NCBI RefSeq assembly: GCF_009725235.1
Contig: NZ_WJFC01000111.1
Coordinates: 1 to 42,393 of the forward strand
DNA length: 42,393 nucleotides
Direction: 5' to 3'
DNA from: Scytonema sp. UIC 10036
GTDB lineage: Bacteria; Cyanobacteriota; Cyanobacteriia; Cyanobacteriales; Nostocaceae
Of the stretch, positions 8,842-17,617 are shown one piece after another; the stretch's first letter is position 1, and every line of letters starts with the position of its first letter. A program made the position numbers and the translations under genes. Below the pieces are notes generated by a model. It had not been told where the DNA came from. It saw only the letters and a program-made list of their open reading frames with translations, and searched no databases.

Positions 8842-11287
8842 TGTGATTCCTCAATCCGAATAATGCATAAATCCAAAATGTCGCGGATGGTAAAAATAAA
8901 GGTACTAAAAGGCTTGCTGATACATACATTTGCATCGATATCAACGCATAAATTCCAGTCCCACCCGCAAGTGAAGTCATAAATAAAGAACAACGGCGTT
9001 TGGTATGCTGATGTTGAGCCAGCAACAATTGTACATATTTTCCCAAAAATGCAGCAATACCAATCATCCACATGTCGGGAATTGGAATGATGAGGTGTTG
9101 TTTGAGCAAATTTTGAATCATGTAAGCATTGATTTCTACCCCTGTAAAATCTTGAAGAAAACGACTGGAAGAATTTTGCGATCGCCAATAAGCGACTCCC
9201 ATTGGTAACGGAAAAGTATCGCTGTGAAACTTTGATAATCCAGCTTCTTCATATCCACCAGCGCCTATGAGTACAACTTGCTGTTTTAACTTGTCTTGGT
9301 TGAGAGTCGTATTATCTTTTCGGAGAAAATCTTTGGCATTAATAACCTGATAAACTTGATTGGGTGGTAGGGAATAGTCTATAATTGGATACAGCCAAAG
9401 TTGACCCAAAGACTCAGAAAAGTTTGTGAATCGTGAAAGACGTAATTTTTGTAATTTTTGCGTAAGGGATGAATTTTCTGGAAGTTTTCCCAAATCCTTA
9501 ATTAAATCTGTACGTAAATCATTATTTCTTGATAATTGTGGTTGTAGTAGATTTTGGGTTGTTTTTTCTTGATTGAGCAAAGCCACTAATGCTGTTAAGT
9601 AAGTAAAAGGACAGCTTTGTATACAATCTGTACTTCTACTGACTAATGATAAATACCCAGGAGATTTGTCAACATAACCTTGTAAGGCTTGATTGAGATT
9701 AGCAACGCTCTTATGTACACCTTGCTCTTGATTATTCTTAACTTGGGCTCCAAATATAAACCAAGTCCCATTTTTGTTGATAGAGTTTTTCACAGACGTA
9801 GCTAAGATTGTATCGTCATCTGTTACTCTATCAAAAAGATAATCAACACCAACAACTTTAGCAGGAATTGTTGTTAATTTATCGATGATTTTTGCAAAGT
9901 AACTACGGTCTATTGGATTAAATTTATGAGCTTTAGTACCTGCTTCATTCAGTGATGCTTCATCGATATGGATGAGTAAAACTGGTGGAGAGGTTTCTGA
10001 CGGTAATTGTTTAGTAACATTGCGATAAACAGCTTGCATTCCAACTTGGAAGTCTAGTAAAGCTTCTTGTACGGGTGGGAGAAGACTTAAAATAACTAAT
10101 GTTCCTAATGCTAGAGTTTCACGACGTGTTGGTAACCAGTTTATAATTTGATGCTGAATGCCAAATGGTTTTAAGCGGAATAATTCCGCATTAGGATGAC
10201 GAAATAAGGAAGGAATCAGGTAAGCACTGGGATAAGTAAGATTTTTTTCAGTTTTGAGGTAATCAGTTGCTGCTAATAATGCTTCGTGGACATCTTTATA
10301 TTCTTTAATTGCATTCAAAAATTGAACAAAAAATTCTCCTGCTACACGGTTATGTACCTTTTCTCGCATAATTGCTACTTGGCTTAAACCCAAATCAATG
10401 AGTTTGTTAGCTATACTTAAGCCATCACAAGAATTAAAAAGAGCGAATTGTAAGCCATTTGCGATCGCGGTACTTAAAGGTTTTTCGATTTCACTTAAAG
10501 CAATAGTAACATTGGGGGCGATGGATAGTTGACCGCCAGTGAAAGTAGTTTCATTACTGTGACCTGCAAAAAAAACTATATCCCAGTTTTGAGTTGTTAG
10601 AAGTGTAACGATTTCATTTTTGAATTCATTAATATCTTGGTTTGGTTTCCAACGAAGGACTTCAACTGAGGCTTGTTTTTTGAGGGATTCTACAGATCGT
10701 AATTCTTCTTCAAAGCTTAAACCAGTTTCGTCTCCAAAGATAGCTAAAAATCTAGCTTTTCTGGGGCTTTTTTTATTTAAGTTAGCACCTTCTTGACGGA
10801 TATTGAGCGGTTGACGCACAATGCGGAGGTTACCAGGTGCGAATTCAGTGCTAATCTCCCATGCTTCCCAAGGTAAATGCTCTAATTCGGAACAATTACA
10901 ACTGATAAAAATATCAATGGTGTTTAAAGAATTATCTTTGACGCTCTTGTTAATCTGTTCCAATGCTTGCTTACTGAGCTTTATCCGAATGTCGTGCAAT
11001 TCTTTACTGCGTAACCATTGATGAAATTCATATAAAAATTTTGCCTCTGCTTGGACTAATTTTGCTTGCAAATCTACAGGAGGTGGTGCAATAATTCCTT
11101 TATTTACGACTTTTCCACGCAATTGATTGCTGTAGAAATTACAATAAATTTTATGCCATTCATTGTGGGATAATATAATGTCTTCAGGATAAAACAGTGC
11201 AGCAGTGATGTGCTGATTCTTACCCCACGACAGTTCAAATAAACAAGTTCTATCAACTTTTTGAATTTTGAGATAAAAGTTATTCAT
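8831..11287 (-). CDS. Membrane CHAT-CHASE2 fusion (sensor-linked cysteine peptidase)
   Basis: 818 aa. The N-terminal soluble region (1-375) contains a CHAT peptidase domain with His243 in FFAGHSNET and Cys287 in LFNSCDGLS, so both predicted catalytic residues are present. A transmembrane helix (about 391-410) follows, then a CHASE2 extracytoplasmic sensor domain (about 430-700, start PPVLLIHIDEASL), then three C-terminal helices (about 735-815). The predicted topology puts the peptidase in the cytoplasm and the sensor outside. CHASE2 is usually coupled to kinases or cyclases; here the output module is a protease. The gene sits third to last in the caspase/sigma-like cassette, overlaps the DUF928-like gene, and is preceded by its own putative promoter at 11426-11456 and a palindrome in the leader. 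Confidence 0.87.
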   Translation of the reverse strand: MNNFYLKIQKVDRTCLFELSWGKNQHITAALFYPEDIILSHNEWHKIYCNFYSNQLRGKVVNKGIIAPPPVDLQAKLVQAEAKFLYEFHQWLRSKELHDIRIKLSKQALEQINKSVKDNSLNTIDIFISCNCSELEHLPWEAWEISTEFAPGNLRIVRQPLNIRQEGANLNKKSPRKARFLAIFGDETGLSFEEELRSVESLKKQASVEVLRWKPNQDINEFKNEIVTLLTTQNWDIVFFAGHSNETTFTGGQLSIAPNVTIALSEIEKPLSTAIANGLQFALFNSCDGLSIANKLIDLGLSQVAIMREKVHNRVAGEFFVQFLNAIKEYKDVHEALLAATDYLKTEKNLTYPSAYLIPSLFRHPNAELFRLKPFGIQHQIINWLPTRRETLALGTLVILSLLPPVQEALLDFQVGMQAVYRNVTKQLPSETSPPVLLIHIDEASLNEAGTKAHKFNPIDRSYFAKIIDKLTTIPAKVVGVDYLFDRVTDDDTILATSVKNSINKNGTWFIFGAQVKNNQEQGVHKSVANLNQALQGYVDKSPGYLSLVSRSTDCIQSCPFTYLTALVALLNQEKTTQNLLQPQLSRNNDLRTDLIKDLGKLPENSSLTQKLQKLRLSRFTNFSESLGQLWLYPIIDYSLPPNQVYQVINAKDFLRKDNTTLNQDKLKQQVVLIGAGGYEEAGLSKFHSDTFPLPMGVAYWRSQNSSSRFLQDFTGVEINAYMIQNLLKQHLIIPIPDMWMIGIAAFLGKYVQLLLAQHQHTKRRCSLFMTSLAGGTGIYALISMQMYVSASLLVPLFLPSATFWIYALFGLRNHNDK

Positions 11288-11322
11288 TAGTTACTTATTA
11301 TTTGCGCTCGACCTCTGCTCTT

Positions 11323-11397
11323 CTCTCTGCGCTCTCTGCGCCTCTGCGGTTAAAAACTAATTTATTGAACCGCAGAGGACGCAGAGGACGCAGAGGA
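11323..11397. repeat. TCTGCG-rich palindrome in the CHAT-CHASE2 leader
   Basis: Arms CTCTGCGCTCTCTGCGCCTCTGCGGTT-type (left) and AACCGCAGAGGACGCAGAGG-type (right) are separated by about 16 nt and could form a stem of about 27 bp. It lies between the putative promoter at 11426-11456 and the start codon at 11287, so a transcript from that promoter would carry this hairpin in its 5' UTR. Confidence 0.75.
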
Positions 11398-11425
11398 AAG
11401 AAGAGTTTTGTTAGTTTTTCAGTGT

Positions 11426-11456
11426 CTCTTATTTCTCACCCTCTAGGGGGTATGTA
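11426..11456 (-). promoter_or_regulatory. Putative promoter of the CHAT-CHASE2 gene (TGCATACC family)
   Basis: On the minus strand: TACATACCCCC, with the CATACC hexamer at 11449-11454, then a 17-bp spacer and TAAGAG at 11426-11431. This is a variant of the TGCATACCCCC/17/TATAAT-like motif found seven more times in the window. It lies about 140 bp upstream of the ATG at 11287, farther than the other copies because the palindrome intervenes. Confidence 0.55.
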
Positions 11457-11471
11457 GTTTCTGCGATCGCT

Positions 11472-12818
11472 CTATTTCGTCAAATCGAAGGCGAATGGTG
11501 GTAAAGTTAGCTCTATACCATCGCCTAAACTTGCAGTCACAATAAACTTTTCGTCCCATCCGCCAACGACACGAGTATATAAATACGAGCCGCGCTGTTG
11601 TGGACTCAGTTCCTCTTCTACCAAAATACCAGTTTGGTCGCTCACTCGTAACTTCAAATTTTCAGGTAGAGCATTTGGTAAAGGCGTGGCTAAAATCAAT
11701 AGCAAGCTCCATGTATTTGGGTCATCTCCTGTGGATGAATTCCATGTAACTGCATATAATCTTAAGGAGACTCCTGCTAACAAAAAATTTTGGTATCCAC
11801 TTCTGGCTACCAATGATATTTCTATACCTTGTGCTTGTAGTTGCGATTGAATTGCTGCAAATTCTTCTGTGGGGCTTCGCATTGCTCCAGCTTCTCTAAA
11901 TCTTGGTAATAATGTCCACGAGAGCTGCTGTCCGATTTCATCTAATTCATCCCATAACCAGCGCCCTACATTGATTGCTGGTTGTGTTATTATTTTTATC
12001 AAGTCAAATAAATGCTTTTGTAGAGAAGCAATTTGTCTTTCTACTTCATTGTTGGTTTGCAGGTTGTATATCCAATCAATTAATTCTGGAGTGGTTAAAA
12101 CGACGCTTCCCTGTTCCCATGTTAAAATCTCCCACAATTCTCTTTCTGGCGTTTGTAATTGCGGGAGTAGGGAGACTAATTGACTGTCTATGCTGGATAA
12201 TGTTGGCTTGGGGTTAGCTGATACAGTTGGTAAAGAAATTCTTTCTGGTTCTAAAGCACGTAAATACAATAATAAGCGGTTGGGATCGTTGTCAAACCAA
12301 GTTAAAGGGATTGGATAATTCCAATCTGCTTGCGGATAATATATTGCAGGTGAGGCATTGATATTTGCTAGCAATTCTAAGTAGGAGATAAACCCTCGAA
12401 CTACCCCACACTCTTGTTCTTCTAAAACTTCTACTAATACATAAAAATGGGGGATAAATTCGCTTAATTCTACAATCGCTCTTGGTAAATACACTTGTTC
12501 TTCAAAGGAACTACCAAGGGTTATTAAGCCCACTCTAAATTTACCAACTTGTAAATTAGTAACGGTAGGAATTAGGTTTGCTAGCCCTGGTTTGGCAATG
12601 GTACATCGGGAATAATCTACCATTAGGTTATCATCGCGTTCTTCTAACCATTTTTTAAAGACAAACAACGCTAAACTGTTTAAGTAAGTTTGCCATTGAC
12701 GCCCATGACTGGGGATTTTGCTACTTCGTTCTATCGCTTGCGTTATTTCATGGGACTCAAGAACAATAGCTTCTACTGATAAACGTTCAAATTCAAGAGA
12801 CATGGGTAAACTATTCAT
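11472..12818 (-). CDS. DUF1822 family protein
   Basis: 448 aa, no signal peptide or membrane segment. The N-terminal signature (LSVEAIVLESHEITQAIERS ... WQTYLNSLALFVFKKWLEERD) and the closing beta-rich segment (LRVSDQTGILVEEELS ... LGDGIELTLPPFAF) match the cyanobacterial DUF1822 family, whose biochemical role is unknown. The start may be Met1 or Met6. It lies 83 bp downstream of the sigma-like gene on the same strand and is likely co-transcribed with the caspase and sigma-like genes. DUF1822 genes are often found next to CHASE2/CHAT genes in cyanobacteria (from memory), so a scaffold or adaptor role in the same pathway is possible (inference). Confidence 0.75.
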   Translation of the reverse strand: MNSLPMSLEFERLSVEAIVLESHEITQAIERSSKIPSHGRQWQTYLNSLALFVFKKWLEERDDNLMVDYSRCTIAKPGLANLIPTVTNLQVGKFRVGLITLGSSFEEQVYLPRAIVELSEFIPHFYVLVEVLEEQECGVVRGFISYLELLANINASPAIYYPQADWNYPIPLTWFDNDPNRLLLYLRALEPERISLPTVSANPKPTLSSIDSQLVSLLPQLQTPERELWEILTWEQGSVVLTTPELIDWIYNLQTNNEVERQIASLQKHLFDLIKIITQPAINVGRWLWDELDEIGQQLSWTLLPRFREAGAMRSPTEEFAAIQSQLQAQGIEISLVARSGYQNFLLAGVSLRLYAVTWNSSTGDDPNTWSLLLILATPLPNALPENLKLRVSDQTGILVEEELSPQQRGSYLYTRVVGGWDEKFIVTASLGDGIELTLPPFAFDLTK

Positions 12819-12901
12819 AACTATTTTCTTAGAGAAATAAGGGAAGAGGTAATTATCAAAGGTTGAAGTTTGAAGAAGTTGTTAAAGTATTTTTTGTACG
12901 T

Positions 12902-14329
12902 TTAGTTCATGGTAGCGCTCGTGTTAATTATTTTGATTTGTTCAGTTTCTAAATTATGACATAGCCTTTTAGATAATAAACTCATTTCTAAATGGCTTTG
13001 CATACTGGCAGATTCTATTTCTGCTTGTTCGATCAAATTCTTCATTTGTTCATCAAGTGCTTCAGCAATTTGCTTTTCTAAAGCCACCAAACTTTCAACT
13101 GTCGTGTATTCTTTTGCCAAGTTCATAACACAGTCTCGTAATTTCTCTAATGTCTTCTGTCCTACATCAGCACGAAATTCTTTGAGTTTTAACAATCGAG
13201 TGACTTTATATTGAGCTTCTAATCCTAATTGTTTGGCAATTTGACTCATGGTTAATCGCTGACAATGAAATAAGTGCAACGCTTGCAGGAATTTAATAGC
13301 CTGTTCTTCGTGTTGTCTCTGAAACTTTTTTACTCGGAATTTTATCACCTCATCTAACGCTTTATCCAAACAAGCTAACATTTGTTGTCGATAGGATTTT
13401 AAAAAATTTGCTGTGTCATCAGTGTCTGTCATTATATTAGCTGTTTCGGGAGCAGCAACTTGCTCAATTAGAGCGTAATTTTCATTTAAATGTGCATCTA
13501 AAGATTCCGTGGGAAATAAACCACTTCGTACATGAGTTCGGTACTGTCGCAGTTTGTCTGCAAGAGTTTGTAACTGTAGCATCACAGTTTCAGCAGATAA
13601 GTAATGAAGTCCTTTTATCTCTAGAATTTTAGCCATTTGTTGTAATTGTTGAGCGGTGGGTGGATTGCACTTACCTCTCGCTCCTTTGGCACGTTGTTGC
13701 CAGCGATCGCTACGGTATATGCTGTGGTATGCTTCAAGAATTTTTTGTGCTTGCTCGATTTCTCCTAATGTGAGAGAATAGAATTCATGAAAAATCTTTG
13801 GTAATTGTTGGGGTCGGGTATCGTTGAGAATAGCCCAGTCGCTTACAAGGTACAACCCGCACTCTAAGAAGAATCTATTGAGTTGTTTGTGCTGCTTGAC
13901 TTTTTGACTTACCCAAGTACTGAGATGGCTTTTTTTACTATCGAAACTTTGTAAAATTTCTCTAGCAAAGGATTGATAGGTGGTTGATGGCTGTAAGCTA
14001 CCATCATCATCAAGAACATAAGGCAATAAATCGCGATGTGTAAAACCGTGAAACTCACCAAATTGTCTTGCAAGCTGTAAGCACGCTTGTTCAATTAGCC
14101 AGGAAATAAAACAGAGCAAACAGCGCTTGGCTAGCAAGCTTTGTTGACTGAAAGCATCGCGAGAGAATTCTAGCAATCGTTGTTGTATTGCTGTATCTGC
14201 AATTTCATTGAGATTGGTGACATCCGCGAAGTTATCAGCAAAAAAAGACTTGGCGTTTTCGAGTTCTCTAGTTTTGCGATCGCCTGTCCCATCAAGTGTG
14301 ACTAATGTCCAGTATTTTAACTGAGTCAT
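12902..14329 (-). CDS. Sigma-70-like / helix-turn-helix protein of the caspase cassette
   Basis: 475 aa, all helical and soluble. The C-terminal half contains FLQALHLFHCQRLTMSQIAKQLGLEAQYKVTRLLKLKEFR, a helix-turn-helix that reads like sigma region 4 (SQIAKQLGLEAQYKVTRLL, about residues 358-376). It is followed by helices that could contact polymerase or partner proteins. The N-terminal half (residues 50-230) has no obvious region 2 signature that I can confirm, so the call is sigma-like rather than sigma factor. Gaps to the caspase (41 bp) and to DUF1822 (83 bp) indicate one operon. A relic of a second copy's 5' region is at 18108-18160. Alternative: a general DNA-binding regulator unrelated to sigma factors. 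Confidence 0.55.
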   Translation of the reverse strand: MTQLKYWTLVTLDGTGDRKTRELENAKSFFADNFADVTNLNEIADTAIQQRLLEFSRDAFSQQSLLAKRCLLCFISWLIEQACLQLARQFGEFHGFTHRDLLPYVLDDDGSLQPSTTYQSFAREILQSFDSKKSHLSTWVSQKVKQHKQLNRFFLECGLYLVSDWAILNDTRPQQLPKIFHEFYSLTLGEIEQAQKILEAYHSIYRSDRWQQRAKGARGKCNPPTAQQLQQMAKILEIKGLHYLSAETVMLQLQTLADKLRQYRTHVRSGLFPTESLDAHLNENYALIEQVAAPETANIMTDTDDTANFLKSYRQQMLACLDKALDEVIKFRVKKFQRQHEEQAIKFLQALHLFHCQRLTMSQIAKQLGLEAQYKVTRLLKLKEFRADVGQKTLEKLRDCVMNLAKEYTTVESLVALEKQIAEALDEQMKNLIEQAEIESASMQSHLEMSLLSKRLCHNLETEQIKIINTSATMN

Positions 14330-14370
14330 TGCTAGTTGTTCATTTTCTCATCTCCTCACTATTTCTATTG

Positions 14371-16617
14371 TTACCTCACCACTTCTAAAGTTACAGACAT
14401 GGCTGCGAGTTTCGTTGTATCCACACCCCGCACTCCAGGTGGTAACTGTGTATCTCTAGCATTTGTCCCGCTACGAGTAGCTGTGTCTAAATCTGATAGT
14501 AATTTCTCTGTGACATCCAAAAACTCGTCATTTGTAGAGAATGCCCCTCGTTTGGGACTATTCTGTTCCGTTGCAATTCTTTGGAGTGCTTTGAGGGATT
14601 CTCGCAATGGCGATGTGCTGGTGATAATCAGTGCTTCAGTCATTCCTAATGGTTCGCTGATAGTAAGCGTCATCTCATCATTGTCAGGAATAGTTCGCTT
14701 TTCACCGGGTGGTAGCAATACTGCATTTTCTACTGAAACAAGTTGATTATCAGGAAAGATAACTGCCATGTCACCCGCAGCATCGATAACTAAAATGCTG
14801 AGGTAAAGAGGAATAGAGTCTTGATTTTCAACTTGGAAAGCTACTTGCGTACCAAGAGGTAATTTAGGAACACCATCTATAATATTGACGGGTTTTGCAA
14901 GTTGTTTTGTAATACCACCCCGAACTGTAAAAGTTTCGCTGACAATTTTTTGGCTTTTAGCAATGTTCATCGAAGCAGTCACTTTTAACCGAGATGTATT
15001 GGTATTGCTTAGCATTTGCTTGACAATTCGCGCTGCTAATAATGATTTAAATTTGGATTTTAAACGCTCTACTGCTGTAGTGACAGTTTCATTTGCATCG
15101 GCAAAAGAATTAGGAATGATTTGGTCAAGAGATGGCAAAAATAAACCAAGACTCCCTACAGCAGGGATATTTAGTGTTTGCATTTTTTGGAATTGTTCGT
15201 ATCTTTCTTGAGTCATGCGACCAAAAATATATTGCACCTCTTGTTGCCTTAATGGTAAAGGCACAATGCGATTGAGTGCTTGTAAAGCTTGCTTTGCCTG
15301 GAGTGTAGTATTGCGATCGAAAAAGTCATCCAGTCCAATTTTTAATGTTATGTCACTGGGAATGCCACGAAGACGTTCTTGTAAAAGCGTTCCCGGTGTT
15401 AATGGTATGTTTCTCTGTAAAGCTGACGTTAATTTACCTTTTGCAACCAAGCCCCGACGAGATTCTAATTGGATAGTGCCTCCTTCTTTACCGTTGGCAT
15501 CAATAATACTAAACACAGCATTCTTTTTATCAAAGGCATCAAGAGACTGGGGATCTACACCACCCAACCACAACTGTACTTCATTACCTTTAATTTCAGT
15601 TACGACTGCATCAGCATAGGATTTTGAAAAAGGAGTAAAATAAAGAGGTGGATTAAAACCTTCTTTGAGGTTGGCTTCTAATTCTGGATTTTGAATGGCA
15701 GAATTATTGTATGCCAGACGTGCGGTAGTGCGACTGACATCAGAAAATACATTTTTTACAGGCTCATTGGCTGTTTTTTGCCATAGAGACTGAGTCAAAG
15801 CATAAGTAAAGGCTCCTGCAAAAAAACCACTGAAAGAAGCATCAACCGCAAGCTGATCGCGTTTAGCCGAAGCCAACACAACCCCTTTCGCAACATTTTG
15901 ACGGCGCAACCTGATATATTCTGATTTTTCCAGATTCAGCCGTTTCAACCATTGGCGCTGATATTCAAATTCTTTTGGCGTAGCTTGGAACTTCTCACCT
16001 CCAGAACGGGAACGGACTACAAAATTCCCCCGTGTTGCACCACCAGAATGGCAACAATCTAAAACAAAAGTGACGTTATCTGTTTTTAATGCATACATGA
16101 GTAAAAACAGCGTGTGACCCATGATATCTGGCACGATACCACCTTGAGAAAGATATCCTTGGGGTAAACTGGAATCAACCGGAACAAGCGTGCTGTTGAG
16201 TCCATCTTCGTTATCTTTATCTGGATCGACTACTCGCGAACCGTGTCCGGAAAAGTGGAACACAACCACATCACCAGGTTTTGCTTGCTCGATTAAGTGT
16301 TTTTCAAACTCATTCAGGATATTTTGGCGTGTAGCTTGAGCGTTGGTAAGTGTACGAATATCATTGGGATTAAAACTAAAGCGATGAACCAGCAACTCTT
16401 TTTGTAACAGGACATCATTAGCGCAACCTTCCAGTGGAGAAATACCATTTTTGTATTCGTCAATTCCCACCAGGAGAGCCAGTTTGCGCTTAGAATTTTG
16501 AGCGAGGACTTGAGCGTATCTATCCCCCTGCTGCATCATATCTAACTGGCTTAAACCAATTGTCGCCAATGCAGAACCTGTAAATTGCAGAAATTGACGG
16601 CGTTTGATAAAAGACAT
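14371..16617 (-). CDS. Tat-exported caspase (C14, orthocaspase) with C-terminal DUF4384
   Basis: 748 aa. The N-terminus has a twin-arginine motif (KRRQFLQF) and a hydrophobic stretch, so export through Tat is likely. The caspase fold spans about residues 43-300 with catalytic His125 (HFSGHGS) and Cys189 (LDCCHSGG), both intact. A helical linker follows. The C-terminal part (about 575-690) is a DUF4384-type beta domain (LPLGTQVAFQVENQDSIPLYLSILVIDAAGDMAVIFP). Bacterial C14 enzymes cut after basic residues or other sites; no substrate is suggested by the sequence. It is the first gene of the cassette and has a putative promoter (16660-16691). A second DUF4384 tail, detached from its peptidase, is fused to a VapC relic at 29820-30794. 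Confidence 0.9.
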   Translation of the reverse strand: MSFIKRRQFLQFTGSALATIGLSQLDMMQQGDRYAQVLAQNSKRKLALLVGIDEYKNGISPLEGCANDVLLQKELLVHRFSFNPNDIRTLTNAQATRQNILNEFEKHLIEQAKPGDVVVFHFSGHGSRVVDPDKDNEDGLNSTLVPVDSSLPQGYLSQGGIVPDIMGHTLFLLMYALKTDNVTFVLDCCHSGGATRGNFVVRSRSGGEKFQATPKEFEYQRQWLKRLNLEKSEYIRLRRQNVAKGVVLASAKRDQLAVDASFSGFFAGAFTYALTQSLWQKTANEPVKNVFSDVSRTTARLAYNNSAIQNPELEANLKEGFNPPLYFTPFSKSYADAVVTEIKGNEVQLWLGGVDPQSLDAFDKKNAVFSIIDANGKEGGTIQLESRRGLVAKGKLTSALQRNIPLTPGTLLQERLRGIPSDITLKIGLDDFFDRNTTLQAKQALQALNRIVPLPLRQQEVQYIFGRMTQERYEQFQKMQTLNIPAVGSLGLFLPSLDQIIPNSFADANETVTTAVERLKSKFKSLLAARIVKQMLSNTNTSRLKVTASMNIAKSQKIVSETFTVRGGITKQLAKPVNIIDGVPKLPLGTQVAFQVENQDSIPLYLSILVIDAAGDMAVIFPDNQLVSVENAVLLPPGEKRTIPDNDEMTLTISEPLGMTEALIITSTSPLRESLKALQRIATEQNSPKRGAFSTNDEFLDVTEKLLSDLDTATRSGTNARDTQLPPGVRGVDTTKLAAMSVTLEVVR

Positions 16618-16659
16618 AGGTTTTTGATTATGGATTTTATATTTTGGATTTTCTGGTTA

Positions 16660-16691
16660 TTTATAGCTCTGGCGGTGTGGGAGGGTATGCA
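16660..16691 (-). promoter_or_regulatory. Putative promoter of the caspase operon (TGCATACC family)
   Basis: On the minus strand: TTGCATACCCTC with CATACC at 16684-16689, an 18-bp spacer and TATAAA at 16660-16665. The ATG of the caspase is 43 bp downstream of the -10-like box. It is the only copy with an 18-bp rather than 17-bp spacer. Confidence 0.55.
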
Positions 16692-16730
16692 AGAACTTGC
16701 GATCGCTAAATTATATGGAGTTGCATTCAG

Positions 16731-16771
16731 GGAGACAAGGGGGACAAGGGCGACAAGGAAGACAAGGGCGA
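16731..16771. repeat. Short tandem repeat of GACAAGGGC-type 9-mers
   Basis: Four to five imperfect 9-bp units (GGAGACAAG, GGGGACAAG, GGCGACAAG, GAAGACAAG, GGCGACGAT) lie between the divergent caspase promoter and the promoter of the CHAT relic. Confidence 0.7.
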
Positions 16772-16776
16772 CGATT

Positions 16777-16807
16777 TGCATACCCCCATAGCAACTAGAG
16801 ATATACT
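16777..16807 (+). promoter_or_regulatory. Putative promoter of a CHAT-gene relic (TGCATACC family)
   Basis: TGCATACCCCC with CATACC at 16779-16784, a 17-bp spacer and TATACT at 16802-16807. The relic's ATG is at 16842. The DNA from here to the ATG aligns with the promoter region of the truncated CHAT gene at 25310 (shared TGCATACCyCCATAG, then AGTATAAACACyCATGA), so the two are paralogous upstream regions. Confidence 0.6.
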
Positions 16808-16841
16808 GTTTCGTATATGAAAAATTTTAGTATAAACACCC

Positions 16842-17003
16842 ATGATAAAGCATAAGAAACTCCCTGCGTTGGCTTCTCGCGCTGTTGCTTTATTTGTGTT
16901 CCTACTCTTGCTATCGAGAGCTAAACTGAATTCTGCCTCACAATGTGCTGAAACAATGCAGTTTGCCAAAAATGAAAAATTCAAGAAAATCTACAGAAGT
17001 TAG
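16842..17003 (+). pseudogene. Leader-only relic of an exported CHAT-type gene
   Basis: 53-codon ORF whose first 26 residues (MIKHKKLPALASRAVALFVF...) are nearly the same as the signal peptide of the truncated CHAT protein at 24411-25310 (MTKPKKVPVLASRAVTLFVF...). After LLSRA the sequence is unrelated and stops. A gene copy has been cut back to promoter plus signal peptide. Confidence 0.7.
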
Positions 17004-17007
17004 GGCT

Positions 17008-17236
17008 ATGGGAATTGAAGAAATACTATTACCTTTTCGGGAAGAAATTCTAAAAATTGCGGCTAAGTACGGCGCGTAGAATATACGAGTGTTTGGTTCG
17101 GTAGCGAGGAGCGAAGCAAGAGATATGTGCGGGTAGATTATGATGATGTTTGGGGAATTATTGAGCGTGATTTATCTATGTTAAAAGACAATATTCAGAT
17201 GATTTTGCAAGATTTAGAAGCTAGATATAGCAGTTT
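17008..17236 (+). pseudogene. Decayed MntA-HepT (MNT/HEPN) toxin-antitoxin remnant
   Basis: The reading begins MGIEEILLPFREEILKIAAKYGA, then an in-frame TAG, then NIRVFGSVARSEARD: the nucleotidyltransferase N-terminus with its GSxxR-type motif. After a second stop and a frame change it reads VDYDDVWGIIERDLSMLKDNIQMIL, which resembles the C-terminal helix of HepT/DUF86. An internal deletion has joined the start of the antitoxin to the end of the toxin. The surrounding 17237-17387 shows no gene. Confidence 0.6.
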
Positions 17237-17387
17237 TCAATTGAGTACAATACATAAAAAAGTTATAGAACCGCAGGCTGTAGCAGATGAACGCGGATAA
17301 AACCGTACTTTATTCAAGTGAAAACCGCTATAATAGTTCTCTCTCAATGCTCATCTGCTGAACAACTTGCCATGTTGCTATAGTTGA

Positions 17388-17613
17388 GATGAGATTAGCC
17401 CTGAGTCGCACGCTAAAAGAGCGACGATAAAAGCTGATGACGCAGGCTGAACTAGCAGACAAAATTCACTCCAGTCAACCACGTATTGCCAAGGCTGAAA
17501 ATGGTGATACTTCAGTGTCTATTGAATTACTGATACGAGCAATATTGGCTACAGGTGCAACTCCTCAAGAAATTGGACAGGTAATTGCCAGCACAGGCTC
17601 GATACTAGCATAG
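17388..17613 (+). pseudogene. XRE-type helix-turn-helix antitoxin, broken
   Basis: Reads LRLALSRTLKERR, stop, KLMTQAELADKIHSSQPRIAKAENGDTSVSIELLIRAILATGATPQEIGQVIAS. The HTH (QAELADKIHSSQPRIAKAE) is intact, but a TAA breaks the preceding helix. An ATG at 17437 could still give a 58-aa HTH peptide. The missing N-terminus type (MDRDKKERLEAKG) occurs alone at 22603, next to the second copy of the duplicated segment that follows this gene. Confidence 0.6.
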
Positions 17614-17617
17614 AGGT

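Noticed and set aside
14885..15619. Plus-strand ORFs of 108 and 134 codons opposite the caspase gene
   Set aside because: They lie wholly within the caspase coding sequence on the other strand, show no recognisable domain, and the caspase reading is clearly the real one.
5215..16617. Idea that the CHAT proteins here belong to a type III-E CRISPR (Craspase) locus
   Set aside because: No gRAMP/Cas7-11, Csx30, Cas1 or CRISPR array is in the window. Only the logic of CHAT plus sigma-like protein is similar.
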